Below, piece by piece: positions 37,624 to 47,536 of a stretch of DNA of 64,000 bases. The stretch comes from CAVSKL01 sp963728475 [NCBI: Candidatus Eiseniibacteriota bacterium] (GTDB taxonomy: Bacteria > Eisenbacteria > RBG-16-71-46 > JABDJR01): the NCBI GenBank assembly GCA_963728475.1, contig CAVSKL010000001.1, forward strand, positions 558,001-622,000. The letters run 5' to 3'. Position 1 is the first letter of the stretch, and each line of letters begins with the position of its first letter. The notes below the pieces were generated by a model, which saw only the letters and a program-made list of their open reading frames with translations, was not told the DNA's origin and made no database searches. Position numbers and translations under genes: made by a program.

Positions 37624-38292
37624 TCAGCGCTTCACTTCCACCACCAGGCGCGGGGGATCGTCCAGCTCGCGCACCCGGAACGGGGTGCGCCGCGCGATCC
37701 CGACGCTGCAGACGACCTCCCCCTCGATGTCGCAGTTCAGGACGAACTGCTTGAGGTTGTCGTAGCCGGGCGAGAGTTCCCGGGTGGGGACGCTGGAGCC
37801 GCCGGCCTCGTCGTGGGCCGCCGCCGCCCGGAAGGTGATCTCGAGCCGCGCGCTCCCCGCCAGCGGCACCGGCAGCCCGCTCGCACAGGACCGCGCGGCG
37901 GAGTCCGCATACTCCACGTGGTATCCCGGCATCCCCTCCCCGAAGGTGAACTCCATCCGGTCCACCTCGAGTTCCTCCCCCGAGCGCACGTCGATGAGGA
38001 GCGCAGGGGCGATCCCGGTCCGGGTCACGTCCACGATCCCGGTGGGGCCGGTGAAGGGGTCGGCGGGGGCCGCCGCGGGCCCGGCGGCGGTGCCGGAATC
38101 CGCCGAGGCCCCGGCGGATCCCGGTCCGGCCAGGGTGGTCTCGGGCGGAGCCAGGCGGCCGCCGGGAGGGTGCCCGGCGGCGCGACGGCCGCTCTTCCCG
38201 CACCCGGCGAGCGGGGCGGCGACGGTGAGCGCCGCGACCAGGACGATCGCCTCGCGAAGGGAGCGGCGGCGGACGAGGGCAGGGAATGTCAC
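37624..38292 (-). CDS. AMIN-like domain lipoprotein
   Basis: A 222-aa lipoprotein: signal peptide ending PLAGC, a low-complexity Ala/Pro/Gly linker (~35-75), and a beta-domain ~80-222. The end (RTPFRVRELDDPPRLVVEV) and GYHVEYADSA match AMIN-like domains, which in related proteins bind cell-wall polymers. GTG 38292 is used because GAGGA precedes it by 5 bp. It follows the 54-aa membrane gene by 17 bp and is probably in one unit with it. Confidence 0.75.
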   Translation of the reverse strand: MTFPALVRRRSLREAIVLVAALTVAAPLAGCGKSGRRAAGHPPGGRLAPPETTLAGPGSAGASADSGTAAGPAAAPADPFTGPTGIVDVTRTGIAPALLIDVRSGEELEVDRMEFTFGEGMPGYHVEYADSAARSCASGLPVPLAGSARLEITFRAAAAHDEAGGSSVPTRELSPGYDNLKQFVLNCDIEGEVVCSVGIARRTPFRVRELDDPPRLVVEVKR

Positions 38293-38309
38293 GGGTTCCT
38301 CGCGGCGGC

Positions 38310-38474
38310 TCAGAACTCCAGGAAATGCCTGGCGAACCGCTGCCCATAGTACAGGCCCACGCCGGAGCCGACGACGCTGACCATGAACGCGGTCATGAAG
38401 CCGATGTGGATCCCCAGCCACCACCCCACTCCCCCGCCGATCGCGGATCCCAGGAGCGCTACGATTCTGGACAT
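38310..38474 (-). CDS. Small two-helix membrane protein (54 aa)
   Basis: A 54-aa protein, MSRIVALLGSAIGGGVG at its N-terminus, with two hydrophobic segments (~3-22 and ~26-43) rich in Gly and an ending RFARHFLEF. The GxxxG-type packing and glycine content suggest a helical hairpin in the membrane. GGAGGATCCGCC stands before the ATG. It lies just upstream of the AMIN-like lipoprotein. No function is known. Confidence 0.75.
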   Translation of the reverse strand: MSRIVALLGSAIGGGVGWWLGIHIGFMTAFMVSVVGSGVGLYYGQRFARHFLEF

Positions 38475-38642
38475 GGCGGATCCTCCGTGCGGAAAGCGAT
38501 TCCCCCCCCGGTTATCGTCCCCGCCGCCTCCCGGTTGAGCGTTGCCCGCCCGCCCCGGTCCCGGCGCGGGTTCCGGGCCCCGGCGGGTGCGGGTTAAAGT
38601 CATACTCCTTCGCCCCCGACCCATCCAGGAGGGAAAGCGCCC

Positions 38643-40403
38643 ATGACCGCCCCGGACCGGAGCCCACGCTACCAGATCGCCTTTACCGAACCCCACGCCC
38701 ACCTGGTGGACGTGGAACTCCGGGTGGAGGGGCTCGATCCCGGGGCGCCGCTGGCGCTCTGGATGCCGGTGTGGACGCCCGGTTCGTATCTGGTCCGCGA
38801 GTACTCCCGGAACGTGGAGGGGTTCGCGGCCGAGGCCTCGGACGGGCGGACGCTGCGCTGGCGCAAGACCCGCAAGAACCGCTGGGAGGTGGATCCCGGC
38901 GGCGCGCCCGCGGCGACCATCCGATACCGGGTTTACGGACGGGAGCTCACCGTCCGCACCGACTTCGTGGAGGACGGGTTCGCGCTGCTCAACGGGGCCC
39001 CCACCTTCATGACGGTGGCGGGCCGGGAGCGGGAACCGCACCGGGTCCGGGTCGAGATCCCCCCGGGTTGGGCCGGGGTCTGGACGGGGCTGGAACCGGC
39101 GCCGGGGGCCGTGCGCGAGTTCGTCGCCCGCGACCTGGACGAGCTGGTCGATTCTCCCATCCTCGCCGGCTCCCCCGCCGTCCACCGGTTCACCGTGGAC
39201 GGAGTCCCGCTGGAGCTGGTCAACGTGGGCGAGGGAGGGCTGTGGGACGGGGGGAAGGCGGCGAAGGACCTGGAGGCGATCGTGGGGACCTACCGGGCGA
39301 TGTACGGCCGGCTGCCGTTTTCCCGCTACCTCTTCCTGAACCTGATCACCGAGTCGCGCGGCGGGCTGGAGCATCACAATTCCAGCGTGCTCATGACCTC
39401 GCGCTACGCCTTCCGGCGGCGCCCGGCCTACGTGAACTGGCTGGGCCTGGCCAGCCACGAGTTCTTCCACGTCTGGAACGTGAAGCGGAGCCGCCCGGTT
39501 GAGCTCGGCCCCTTCGACTACGAGAACGAGGTCTATACCCGGAGCCTGTGGGTGGCGGAGGGGGTGACCGCCTACTACACCGACCTCACCCCGCGCCGGG
39601 CCGGGCTCACCACCGACGCCGAGTACCTGGAGGAGCTGGGGAAGCTGGTGGCCTGGCTCCAGACCACCCCCGGGCGGTTCCTGACCTCGCTCGAAGGCGC
39701 GAGCTTCGACGCCTGGATCAAGCTCTATCGCCCCGACGAGAACACCGCCAACACCACCGTGAGCTACTACGTGAAGGGGGCGGTGGTGGCGTGGCTCCTC
39801 GACGTGGAGATCCGCCGCGCCACCTCGGGCGAGCGTTCCCTCGACGATCTCATGCGGCTCCTGTTCGTGCGCCATTCCGGAGAGCGCGGCTACGCCGGCT
39901 CCGACCTCCGTGCCGCCGCCGCCGAGGTCGCCGGACGCGACCTGGGCGGTTTCTTCGAGCGGAACGTGGAGGGCACCGGGGAACTCGATTACGATCCGGC
40001 CCTCACCTACCTGGGGCTCCGGTTCAAGCCGGAGGAGGACGCCTCCGGCCTGCCCTCCCCGCCGTGGCTGGGGGTGGACGCCCGCGACGAGCGGGGCCGG
40101 CTCACGGTGAGGTCGGTGCGCCGCGACGGTCCCGCGCGCGCGGCGGGGCTGGCCGCGGAGGACGAGATCCTCGCGGTGGGCGGCTACCGGGTGGCCGCCG
40201 AGGATCTGGAGGAGCGGCTCCGCCAGTACGCTCCCGGGGACCGGGTGGAAATCCTGATCGCGCGCCGGGACGAGGTACGGAAGGTGCCGGTCGTTCTCGC
40301 CGCGCATCCGGGATCCCCGTGGCGGCTGGAAATCGACCCCGAGGCCTCGGAGGAGGCCGCGCGGGCGCGCGGGTCCTGGCTGGGCGGCGCGACCCGCCCT
40401 TGA
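38643..40403 (+). CDS. M61-family glycyl aminopeptidase with PDZ domain
   Basis: A 586-aa protein: beta-sandwich N-region (~1-160), catalytic gluzincin domain with HEFFH at 272-276 (zinc ligands H272, H276) and the third ligand E306 in VAEGVTAYY, and a PDZ domain (~475-565). M61 peptidases remove N-terminal Gly/Ala. I see no signal peptide, so it appears cytoplasmic or non-classically exported. AGGAGGGAAAG precedes the ATG. The next gene (ThDP enzyme) is 162 bp on and probably separately expressed. Confidence 0.93.
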   Translation: MTAPDRSPRYQIAFTEPHAHLVDVELRVEGLDPGAPLALWMPVWTPGSYLVREYSRNVEGFAAEASDGRTLRWRKTRKNRWEVDPGGAPAATIRYRVYGRELTVRTDFVEDGFALLNGAPTFMTVAGREREPHRVRVEIPPGWAGVWTGLEPAPGAVREFVARDLDELVDSPILAGSPAVHRFTVDGVPLELVNVGEGGLWDGGKAAKDLEAIVGTYRAMYGRLPFSRYLFLNLITESRGGLEHHNSSVLMTSRYAFRRRPAYVNWLGLASHEFFHVWNVKRSRPVELGPFDYENEVYTRSLWVAEGVTAYYTDLTPRRAGLTTDAEYLEELGKLVAWLQTTPGRFLTSLEGASFDAWIKLYRPDENTANTTVSYYVKGAVVAWLLDVEIRRATSGERSLDDLMRLLFVRHSGERGYAGSDLRAAAAEVAGRDLGGFFERNVEGTGELDYDPALTYLGLRFKPEEDASGLPSPPWLGVDARDERGRLTVRSVRRDGPARAAGLAAEDEILAVGGYRVAAEDLEERLRQYAPGDRVEILIARRDEVRKVPVVLAAHPGSPWRLEIDPEASEEAARARGSWLGGATRP

Positions 40404-40565
40404 CCGCGGGCGCCGGCGGCGCGAAACTGGGTTTATCGGTTCATCGAATCCAATGACCCGGCTCCGGCCCGGCGGAACGCCCTCGTATCGCGATTCAATC
40501 ATCTTCACCGCGCGAACACGTGGTCGACTCCTCCGCCCGGCCGCGACCGGCACCAGGAGACCATC

Positions 40566-42344
40566 ATGGCCACTACCGTCAGCGATTTTCTCGTTCAACG
40601 ACTTCAGGCCTGGGGCATCGAGCGCGTCTACGGCTTCCCGGGAGACGGCATCAACGGGATCCTGGGCGCCCTCAACCGCGAGGGCCGGCCCGAGTTCGTG
40701 CAGGCGCGGCACGAGGAGATGGCCGCCTTCATGGCCACCGCCCACGCCAAGTTCACCGGCCGGCTGGGAGTGTGCCTGGCGACCTCGGGGCCCGGCGCGA
40801 TCCATCTCCTGAACGGGCTCTACGACGCCAAGCTGGACCACCAGCCCGTGCTCGCCATCGTGGGACAACAGGCGACCAGCGCCCTCGGCGGCCACTACCA
40901 GCAGGAGGTGGATCTCATCACCCTGTTCAAGGACGTGGCCCACAACTACGTCCACATGGTCACCAACCCGCTGCAGCTCCCGGCCCTGGTGGACCGGGCG
41001 GTGCGCATCGCCGAGGCGGAGCGCTCGGTGACCTGCCTCATCTTCCCCAACGACGTCCAGGAGATGAAGGCGGTGACCCAGACCCCGCACGCGTTCAAGA
41101 CCATCCACTCGAGCCCGGTCTACGAACCGCCCGAGCTGGTTCCCAACCAGGCCGAGATCCTCCGTGCGGCGGAGATCCTGAACCGGGGAGGGAAGGTGGC
41201 GATCCTGGTCGGCCAGGGGGCGCGCCATGCCGCCGAGGACGTGGTGGAGGTCGCGGACCTGCTGGGGGCCGGGGTCGCCAAGGCGCTCCTGGGAAAGGAC
41301 GTGCTTCCCGACGACCTGCCGTTCGTGACCGGACCGATCGGGCTGCTCGGGAGCAAGCCCAGCTACGACATGATGATGAACTGCGACACCCTGCTCATGA
41401 TCGGCTCCAGCCTTCCCTATTCGCAGTTCTTGCCCAAGCCGGGGGACGCCCGCGGGGTGCAGATCGACATCGATCCCAGGATGATCGGCATCCGGTATCC
41501 GATGGAGGTCAACCTCGTGGGGGATTCCCGGGCGACGCTCCGGGCGCTTCTCCCGTTCCTGCACCGCAAGAAGGACCGCGAGTGGCGAAAGGGCATCGAG
41601 AGCGAGGTCGCCGAATGGTGGAAGATCGTAGAGGCGCGGGCGATGCAGAAGGGGAAGCCGGTGAACCCCCAGCGGGCGTTCTGGGAACTCAGCTCCCGCC
41701 TTCCCGAGCGGGCGATCCTCACCTGCGACTCCGGCTCCGCCGCCAACTGGTACGCGCGGGACGTGAAGATCCGCCGCGGCATGCGCTGCTCCCTTTCCGG
41801 CACCCTCGCCACCATGGGGCCGGGGGTGCCGTACGCGATCGCGGCCAAGTTCTGCCACCCCGACCGCCCGGTGATCGCCCTGGTCGGGGACGGGGCCATG
41901 CAGATGAACGGGATGGCCGAGCTGATCACCATCGCCAAGTACTGGCGGCGCTGGTCCGACCCGCGCCTGGTGGTGATGGCGCTGCACAACAACGACCTGA
42001 ACCAGGTGACCTGGGAGATGCGGGCGCTGTCCGGGGACCCCAAGTTCGAGGCCTCGCAGGACATCCCGTCGGTGAGCTACGCCGATTTCGCCCGGTCGAT
42101 CGGGCTCGAGGGGATCCGGGTGGACTCCGACCGCGCGGTGGGCAAGGCGTGGGACGAGGCGCTGGGCGCGGACCGGCCGGTGGTGCTGGACGTGCTCTCC
42201 GATCCGAACATTCCGCCCATTCCCCCGCACGTGAACTTCAAGGAGGCGAAGGCGATGGCCTCCTCGCTCCTGCGCGGGGACCCGGACGCGGCCGAGGTGG
42301 TGCGTAAGCTCTTCCGCGGCAAGATGCGCGAGTATGTCCACTGA
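40566..42344 (+). CDS. Thiamine-diphosphate-dependent enzyme (pyruvate oxidase/acetolactate synthase family)
   Basis: A 592-aa three-domain ThDP enzyme. N-domain: YGFPGDGINGILGAL and the catalytic Glu in ARHEEMAAFMA; middle domain with the Rossmann-type NAD/FAD-like fold (QIDIDPRMIGIRYP); C-domain with the ThDP/Mg motif GDGAMQMNGMAEL (~440) ending in HNNDLNQV. This is the POX/PoxB-like branch. The C-terminal membrane-anchor helix of E. coli PoxB is not obvious. Substrate is probably pyruvate or another 2-oxo acid. First gene of an apparent catabolic unit with the enolase, FAD/Fe-S and SDR genes. Confidence 0.88.
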   Translation: MATTVSDFLVQRLQAWGIERVYGFPGDGINGILGALNREGRPEFVQARHEEMAAFMATAHAKFTGRLGVCLATSGPGAIHLLNGLYDAKLDHQPVLAIVGQQATSALGGHYQQEVDLITLFKDVAHNYVHMVTNPLQLPALVDRAVRIAEAERSVTCLIFPNDVQEMKAVTQTPHAFKTIHSSPVYEPPELVPNQAEILRAAEILNRGGKVAILVGQGARHAAEDVVEVADLLGAGVAKALLGKDVLPDDLPFVTGPIGLLGSKPSYDMMMNCDTLLMIGSSLPYSQFLPKPGDARGVQIDIDPRMIGIRYPMEVNLVGDSRATLRALLPFLHRKKDREWRKGIESEVAEWWKIVEARAMQKGKPVNPQRAFWELSSRLPERAILTCDSGSAANWYARDVKIRRGMRCSLSGTLATMGPGVPYAIAAKFCHPDRPVIALVGDGAMQMNGMAELITIAKYWRRWSDPRLVVMALHNNDLNQVTWEMRALSGDPKFEASQDIPSVSYADFARSIGLEGIRVDSDRAVGKAWDEALGADRPVVLDVLSDPNIPPIPPHVNFKEAKAMASSLLRGDPDAAEVVRKLFRGKMREYVH

Positions 42345-42432
42345 GCTGCCCGTCCAGGAACCGGATCGGCCCTCCGGGCCCGGCCCGGCGCCGCCGGGAC
42401 CGGGTTCTTGAACGGGCCATGAGGAGACGAAC

Positions 42433-43518
42433 GTGATTCCGATCGCCGGCGTGGATGCCGCCGCCTATACCTTCCCCACCGAGGAGCCGGAGAGCGACGG
42501 CACCCTCCGGTGGGACGCCACCACCCTGGTCACCGCGACGGTGCGGGCGGGGGGCGGGGCCGGTTTCGGCTACGCCTACGGCCACGCCGCCGCCGCGGAA
42601 ATCGCCCGCGATCCCCTGGCCGGGGTGCTGGAGGGGAAGGACGCGACCGCGGTCGAGGCCCGGTGGTGGGAGATGCTGGCGCGGGTGCGCAACCTGGGGC
42701 GCCCGGGCGTCGCGGCCACCGCGGTCTCGGTCCTGGACGTGGCGCTCTGGGACCTGAAGGCGAAGCTCCTCGACCTTTCGCTCGCCGATCTGGTCGGCCG
42801 GGCCTCCGGCGACGCGGCGGTCTACGGGAGCGGCGGGTTCTGCGACTACTCCTACGCCCGGCTCGAGGAACAGCTCCGGGAGTGGGTGGAGGCCGGGTTC
42901 TCCGCGGTGAAGATGAAGGTGGGGCGGGAGCCGGGAGCGGACGCGGACCGGGTGGCGGCGGCCCGGCGGGCGGTGGGACCGGGGCCGGCGCTCATGGTGG
43001 ACGCCAACGGCGCCTACTCGGTCGCGCAGGCCTCGGAGCTGGCGCGGCGCTTTGCCGGACACGGCGTGGTCTGGTTCGAGGAGCCGGTCTCCTCGGACGA
43101 CCGCGAAGGATTGCGGCGGATGCGGGACCTGGTTCCGGCGGGGATGGAGGTGGCGGCCGGCGAGTACGCCTACGACCCCTGGGACTTCCGGCTGCTCCTG
43201 GAGTCGGGGGCGGTCGACGTGTTGCAGGCGGACGCCACCCGCTGCGGCGGAGTGACCGGTTTCCTGAAGGCGGCGGTCCTGGCCGAGGCCTACCACACGG
43301 ATCTGTCCTCCCACACCGCCCCCCAGCTCCATGCCCGGATCGCTCCCGGCGTCCGCCGCTTCCGCCACCTGGAGTGGTTCCACGACCACGTCAGGCTGGA
43401 GCGGAGGTTCCTGGACGGGTTCCTGGAACCCCGGGCCGGCCGCATCGGAACCGAACCCGGAGTTCCCGGCCTCGGCCTCGTTCCCAAGACCCCCGACCTG
43501 GACCGGTACGCCGCATGA
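42433..43518 (+). CDS. Enolase-superfamily enzyme (mandelate racemase/muconate lactonizing type)
   Basis: A 361-aa alpha/beta-barrel enzyme. The Lys-x-Lys base is present (K160, K162 in VKMKVG), the metal ligands are D190 (MVDANG), E216 (WFEEPV) and E244 (AGEYAY), and H294 (LSSHTAPQ) is a candidate second base. This set fits sugar-acid dehydratases and racemases, but the 20s and 50s loops that fix substrate cannot be read. Upstream gap 88 bp from the ThDP gene, downstream gap 31 bp to the FAD/Fe-S gene. Confidence 0.88.
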   Translation: MIPIAGVDAAAYTFPTEEPESDGTLRWDATTLVTATVRAGGGAGFGYAYGHAAAAEIARDPLAGVLEGKDATAVEARWWEMLARVRNLGRPGVAATAVSVLDVALWDLKAKLLDLSLADLVGRASGDAAVYGSGGFCDYSYARLEEQLREWVEAGFSAVKMKVGREPGADADRVAAARRAVGPGPALMVDANGAYSVAQASELARRFAGHGVVWFEEPVSSDDREGLRRMRDLVPAGMEVAAGEYAYDPWDFRLLLESGAVDVLQADATRCGGVTGFLKAAVLAEAYHTDLSSHTAPQLHARIAPGVRRFRHLEWFHDHVRLERRFLDGFLEPRAGRIGTEPGVPGLGLVPKTPDLDRYAA

Positions 43519-43549
43519 CCGCACTCCTTTTGATCACGAGGAGGCCTCG

Positions 43550-46514
43550 ATGACCACCGCGCTTCGCCCCCCCGTCGGCTCCGAGCGGCTCCGGACCACC
43601 CCGACCCGGTCGAGCCCGCGCGTGGACCCCGGCGTCCTCGAGCAGGACCTGGTCCGCCGGGTGGACGGGGAGGTTCGCTTCGACCCGGGAAGCCGGGCCG
43701 CCTACTCCACCGACGCCTCCAACTACCGCCTTCCCCCCATCGGGGTGGTGGTCCCCCGGTCGGTGGATGCGATCGAGGCCGCGGTCGCGGTCTGCCGCGA
43801 GCACGGAGCCCCGGTGCTCCCCCGCGGAGGCGGCACCAGCTTGGCCGGCCAGTGCTGCAATACCGCGGTGGTGATCGATACCACCAAGTACCTCCACCGG
43901 ATCCTGGAGGTGAATCCGTCCCGGCGCCGGGCCCGGGTGCAGCCGGGGACGGTGCTCGACGATCTCCGCGACCGGGCCGAGCGGCACCACCTCACCTTCG
44001 GCCCCGATCCCGCCACCCACAACCGGTGCACCCTGGGAGGGATGATCGGGAACAACTCCTGCGGTATCCACTCGGTGATGGCGGGGCGCACCGCCGACAA
44101 CGTGGAGGCGCTGGAGGTTCTCACCTACGACGGCCTCCGGCTCCGGGTGGGGGCGACCCCGGACGGGGAGCTGGAGGAGATCATCGCGGGGGGCGGCCGC
44201 CGGGGGGAGATCTACCGCGCGCTCCGCGACCTGCGCGACCGGTACGCCGGCCGCATCCGCGAGCGCTACCCCCGCATCCCCCGCCGGGTCTCGGGGTACA
44301 ACCTCGACGAGCTTCTCCCCGAGAACGGATTCCAGGTGGCGCGGGCGCTGGTAGGCAGCGAGGGGACCTGCGTCACCGTCCTCGAGGCCGAGTTGCGGCT
44401 GGTGAAGAGCCCCCCTCACGCACCCTGCTGGTCCTGGGCTATCCCGACGTGTTCCACGCGGGGGACGACGTTCCCCGGATCCTGGAGGCGGGGCCGGTCG
44501 GCTGCGAGGGCATCGACCGGATGCTCTACCGCGAGATGCAGGAGCGCCACTTCCATGCTTCGGACCTGGAGCTCCTCCCGGACGGAAATGGCTGGCTCCT
44601 GGTCGAGTTCGGAGGAGAGGATGGCGAGGAGTCGGCCGCCGCCGCCCGGCGGCTCATGGGCCGGCTGGAAGGCCGCGACGGCTCCCCGGCCATGAAGCTC
44701 TTCGACGATGCCGGGGAGGAGAGCCGGGTGTGGGAGATCCGGGAGTCGGGCCTGGGCGCCACCGCCCGCCCCCCCGAAGGAGGGGACAGCTGGCCGGGCT
44801 GGGAGGACGCGGCGGTTCCCCCTGACCGGGTCGGCGACTACCTGCGCGACTTCCACGAACTCCTCGACCGCTACGGGTACCACGCCGCCCTCTACGGGCA
44901 CTTCGGCGACGGTTGCATCCACTGCCGGATCGACTTCGATCTGAAGACCCGTGAGGGGATCGACCATTACCGCGCCTTCGTCTCCGACTCCGCGGACCTG
45001 GTGGTGAGCTACGGCGGATCCCTCTCCGGCGAGCACGGGGACGGGCAATCCCGGGCCGAACTCCTCCCCCGGATGTTCGGGGAGGACCTGGTGCGGGCCT
45101 TCGGCGAGTTCAAGCGGATCTGGGATCCGGAGGGGGGCATGAACCCGGGGAAGGTGGTGGATCCGGACCCGATCGTCTCCAACCTGAGACTGGGGACCGA
45201 CTACCGCCCCGCGCGCCCCGAAACCGCGTTCGCCTATCCCGAGGACGAGGGGAGCTTCGCCCGCGCCGCCCTGCGCTGCGTGGGGGTGGGAAAGTGCCGG
45301 CGGGAGGGAGGCGGCACCATGTGCCCGAGCTACATGGTGACCCGCGAGGAGGAACACTCCACCCGCGGGCGGGCCCGCATCCTTTTCGAGATGCTCCGGG
45401 GCGAGGTCATCCGCGAGGGTTGGCGGAGCAAGGACGTGAAACGCTCCCTCGATCTCTGCCTGGCCTGCAAGGGATGCAAGTCCGACTGCCCGGTGAACGT
45501 GGACATGGCCACCTACAAAGCGGAGTTCCTGTCCCATTACTATCGCCGCCGGATGCGGCCGCGCGCCGCCTACAGCATGGGCCTCATCCACCTCTGGGGG
45601 CGTTGGGGGACCCGGGCGCCCGGCCTCGCCAACTTCTTCTCCCAGACCCCGGGGTTCCGCGAGGTCGCGAAATGGGCGGCCGGGGTCGCCCCGGAGCGGT
45701 CGCTCCCCCCTTCGCGCCGCAGTCGTTCCGGACTTGGTTCGGGGAGCGTTCCGGGAACCGGGCGGAGGGGCCGCCCGTCCTCCTGTGGCCGGACACCTTC
45801 AACAACGCCTTCCACCCCGAGGTGCTCCGGGCCGCGGTCGGGAACCTGGAGCGGCTCGGCTTCCGGGTCTCCATCCCCGGCCCGACCCTCTGCTGCGGGC
45901 GGGCCCTCTACGACTACGGCATGCTGGACACCGCCCGGGGCCTCCTCGCCCGCATCCTCCGCGAGATCCGCGATCCGATCCGGGCCGGCATTCCGCTGGT
46001 GGGGATGGAGCCGAGCTGCGTGGCGGTGTTCCGGGACGAGCTGGGTGGGCTCTTCCCCCGGGACGAGGATGCCGCGCGTCTGGCCGCCCAGACCTTCACC
46101 CTGGGGGAGTTCCTGCACGGGCGCGTGGAGGGCTTCGAACCCCCTTCGCTCTCCGGCCGGGCCCTCTACCACGGGCACTGCCATCATGAGTCGATCATGG
46201 GGACGGAGCCCGAGCGGAGGATCCTCGGACGGATGGGACTCCAGGTCGAGGCCCCCGCAACCGGCTGCTGCGGCATGGCCGGCTCGTTCGGTTTCGAGAA
46301 AGAGAAGTACGACATTTCCATGAAGGTGGGGGAGCGGGTGCTCCTCCCCGCGGTGCGGAACGCCGGCGAGGACGTGCTGGTCGTCGCGGACGGGTTCAGT
46401 TGCCGGACCCAGATCGAGCAGGCGACCGGGCGAAGGCCGCTCCATCTGTCCCAGGTTCTGGAACGGGCCTGGAACGGGCCCCCCTTGCTGGACAACGACG
46501 GAGGTAGGCCATGA
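43550..46514 (+). CDS. FAD- and Fe-S-binding 2-hydroxyacid dehydrogenase with two apparent frameshifts
   Basis: Together the three frames encode ~988 aa: FAD-binding p-cresol-methylhydroxylase-type domain (LPRGGGTSLAGQC, GGMIGNNSCG), FAD-linked oxidase C-domain (YGHFGDGCIHCRI, SGEHGDGQSR), ferredoxin-type motifs (CVGVGKCRREGGGTMCPSY; CLACKGCKSDCP), and CCG repeats (GPTLCCGR, HCHHES, GCCGMAGSF). This matches D-lactate/D-2-hydroxyacid dehydrogenases of the FAD-(Fe-S) type. The frame changes at 44410-44415 and again at 45705-45710; each is a run of six C that one additional C would repair. Either two sequence errors or a recent pseudogene. Last four bases overlap the SDR start. Confidence 0.85.
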
Positions 46515-47536
46515 ACAGGCAAGCGAACGAGAACGGGGGGGAACGGGTGGTGGTCATCACCGGGGCCTCGGCCGGGGTCGGACGCGCCACCGCGGTGGCG
46601 TTTGCCCGGCGGGGGGCCCGGATCGGCCTCATCGCGCGCGGGCGGGAGGGGCTGGAGGGCGCGCTCCGGGACGTCGAGGAGGCGGGGGGAAAGGGGATCC
46701 TGAGCCTGGCGGACGTGTCCCATCCCGACGAGGTGGAGGCGGCTGCGGAGACGGTGGAGCGCGAGTTCGGCCCCATCGGTCTCTGGATCAACAACGCCAT
46801 GGTGACCGCCCTCTCCCCGGTCTGGGACCTCACCCCGGAGGAGTACCGCCGGGTCACCGAGGTCACCTATCTGGGAACGGTCTACGGCACCATGACCGCT
46901 CTCCGGCGGATGCGCCCCCGGAACCGGGGAACGATCATCCAGGTCGGTTCCGCTCTCGCCTACCGCGCGATCCCGCTGCAGTCGGCGTACTGCGGGGCCA
47001 AGCACGCCATCCGGGCCTTCACCGACTCGCTTCGCACGGAGCTCATGCACGAGAAGAGCCGTATCCGGGTGGGGATGGTGCAACTGCCCGGCCTCAACAC
47101 CCCCCAGTTCGACTGGTGCCTGAACAAGCTCCCCGGGCACCCTCGGCCCGTCCCTCCCATCTATCAGCCCGAGGTGGCGGCCGAGGCGATCGCTTGGCTG
47201 GCCGAGCATCCGCGGCGGGAGCTCCGGGTGGGGTTGTCCACGGTGAAGACGGTGATGGCTCAGAAGTTCGCGGCGGGGGCGGTGGATCATTACCTGGCGG
47301 TGACCGGTTTCGACAGCCAGCAGTCGGACGACGTCCCGGAGCCGGCCGGGCGGCGGAACAACCTGTTCGAGCCCCTGCCCGGGGACCGGGGGGCTCACGG
47401 CTCCTTCGACGGGGACGCCCGGCCCGAGAGCCGGCAGTTGTGGGCGGCCACCCACCGGGGGGAGATCCTCTCCGCGGGGGCGGGAATGGCGGCGGTGGCC
47501 TTGGCCCTGGGGAGGAAGCTCAGAAAGGAGCGCTGA
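46511..47536 (+). CDS. Short-chain dehydrogenase/reductase with C-terminal extension
   Basis: A 341-aa protein; the SDR core takes ~1-255. Cofactor motif TGASAGVG (~18-25), NNA, catalytic Ser in VGSALAYR and YxxxK in YCGAKHA are present, so it should be an NAD(P)-dependent oxidoreductase. Residues ~256-341 form an extra tail ending in a hydrophobic segment followed by RKLRKER, as in some membrane-associated SDRs. ATGA overlap with the FAD/Fe-S gene gives the start. Substrate unknown. Confidence 0.88.
   Translation: MNRQANENGGERVVVITGASAGVGRATAVAFARRGARIGLIARGREGLEGALRDVEEAGGKGILSLADVSHPDEVEAAAETVEREFGPIGLWINNAMVTALSPVWDLTPEEYRRVTEVTYLGTVYGTMTALRRMRPRNRGTIIQVGSALAYRAIPLQSAYCGAKHAIRAFTDSLRTELMHEKSRIRVGMVQLPGLNTPQFDWCLNKLPGHPRPVPPIYQPEVAAEAIAWLAEHPRRELRVGLSTVKTVMAQKFAAGAVDHYLAVTGFDSQQSDDVPEPAGRRNNLFEPLPGDRGAHGSFDGDARPESRQLWAATHRGEILSAGAGMAAVALALGRKLRKER

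Noticed and set aside
38310-42341. 1343-residue minus-strand open frame opposite the M61 and ThDP genes
   Set aside because: It is a by-product of high GC codon use in the real plus-strand genes; only its last 54 codons (38310-38474) make a convincing protein.
44410-45710. Programmed ribosomal frameshifting in the FAD/Fe-S gene
   Set aside because: There is no slippery heptamer with a clear stimulatory structure; both shifts lie in plain C6 runs, which points to sequence error or decay.
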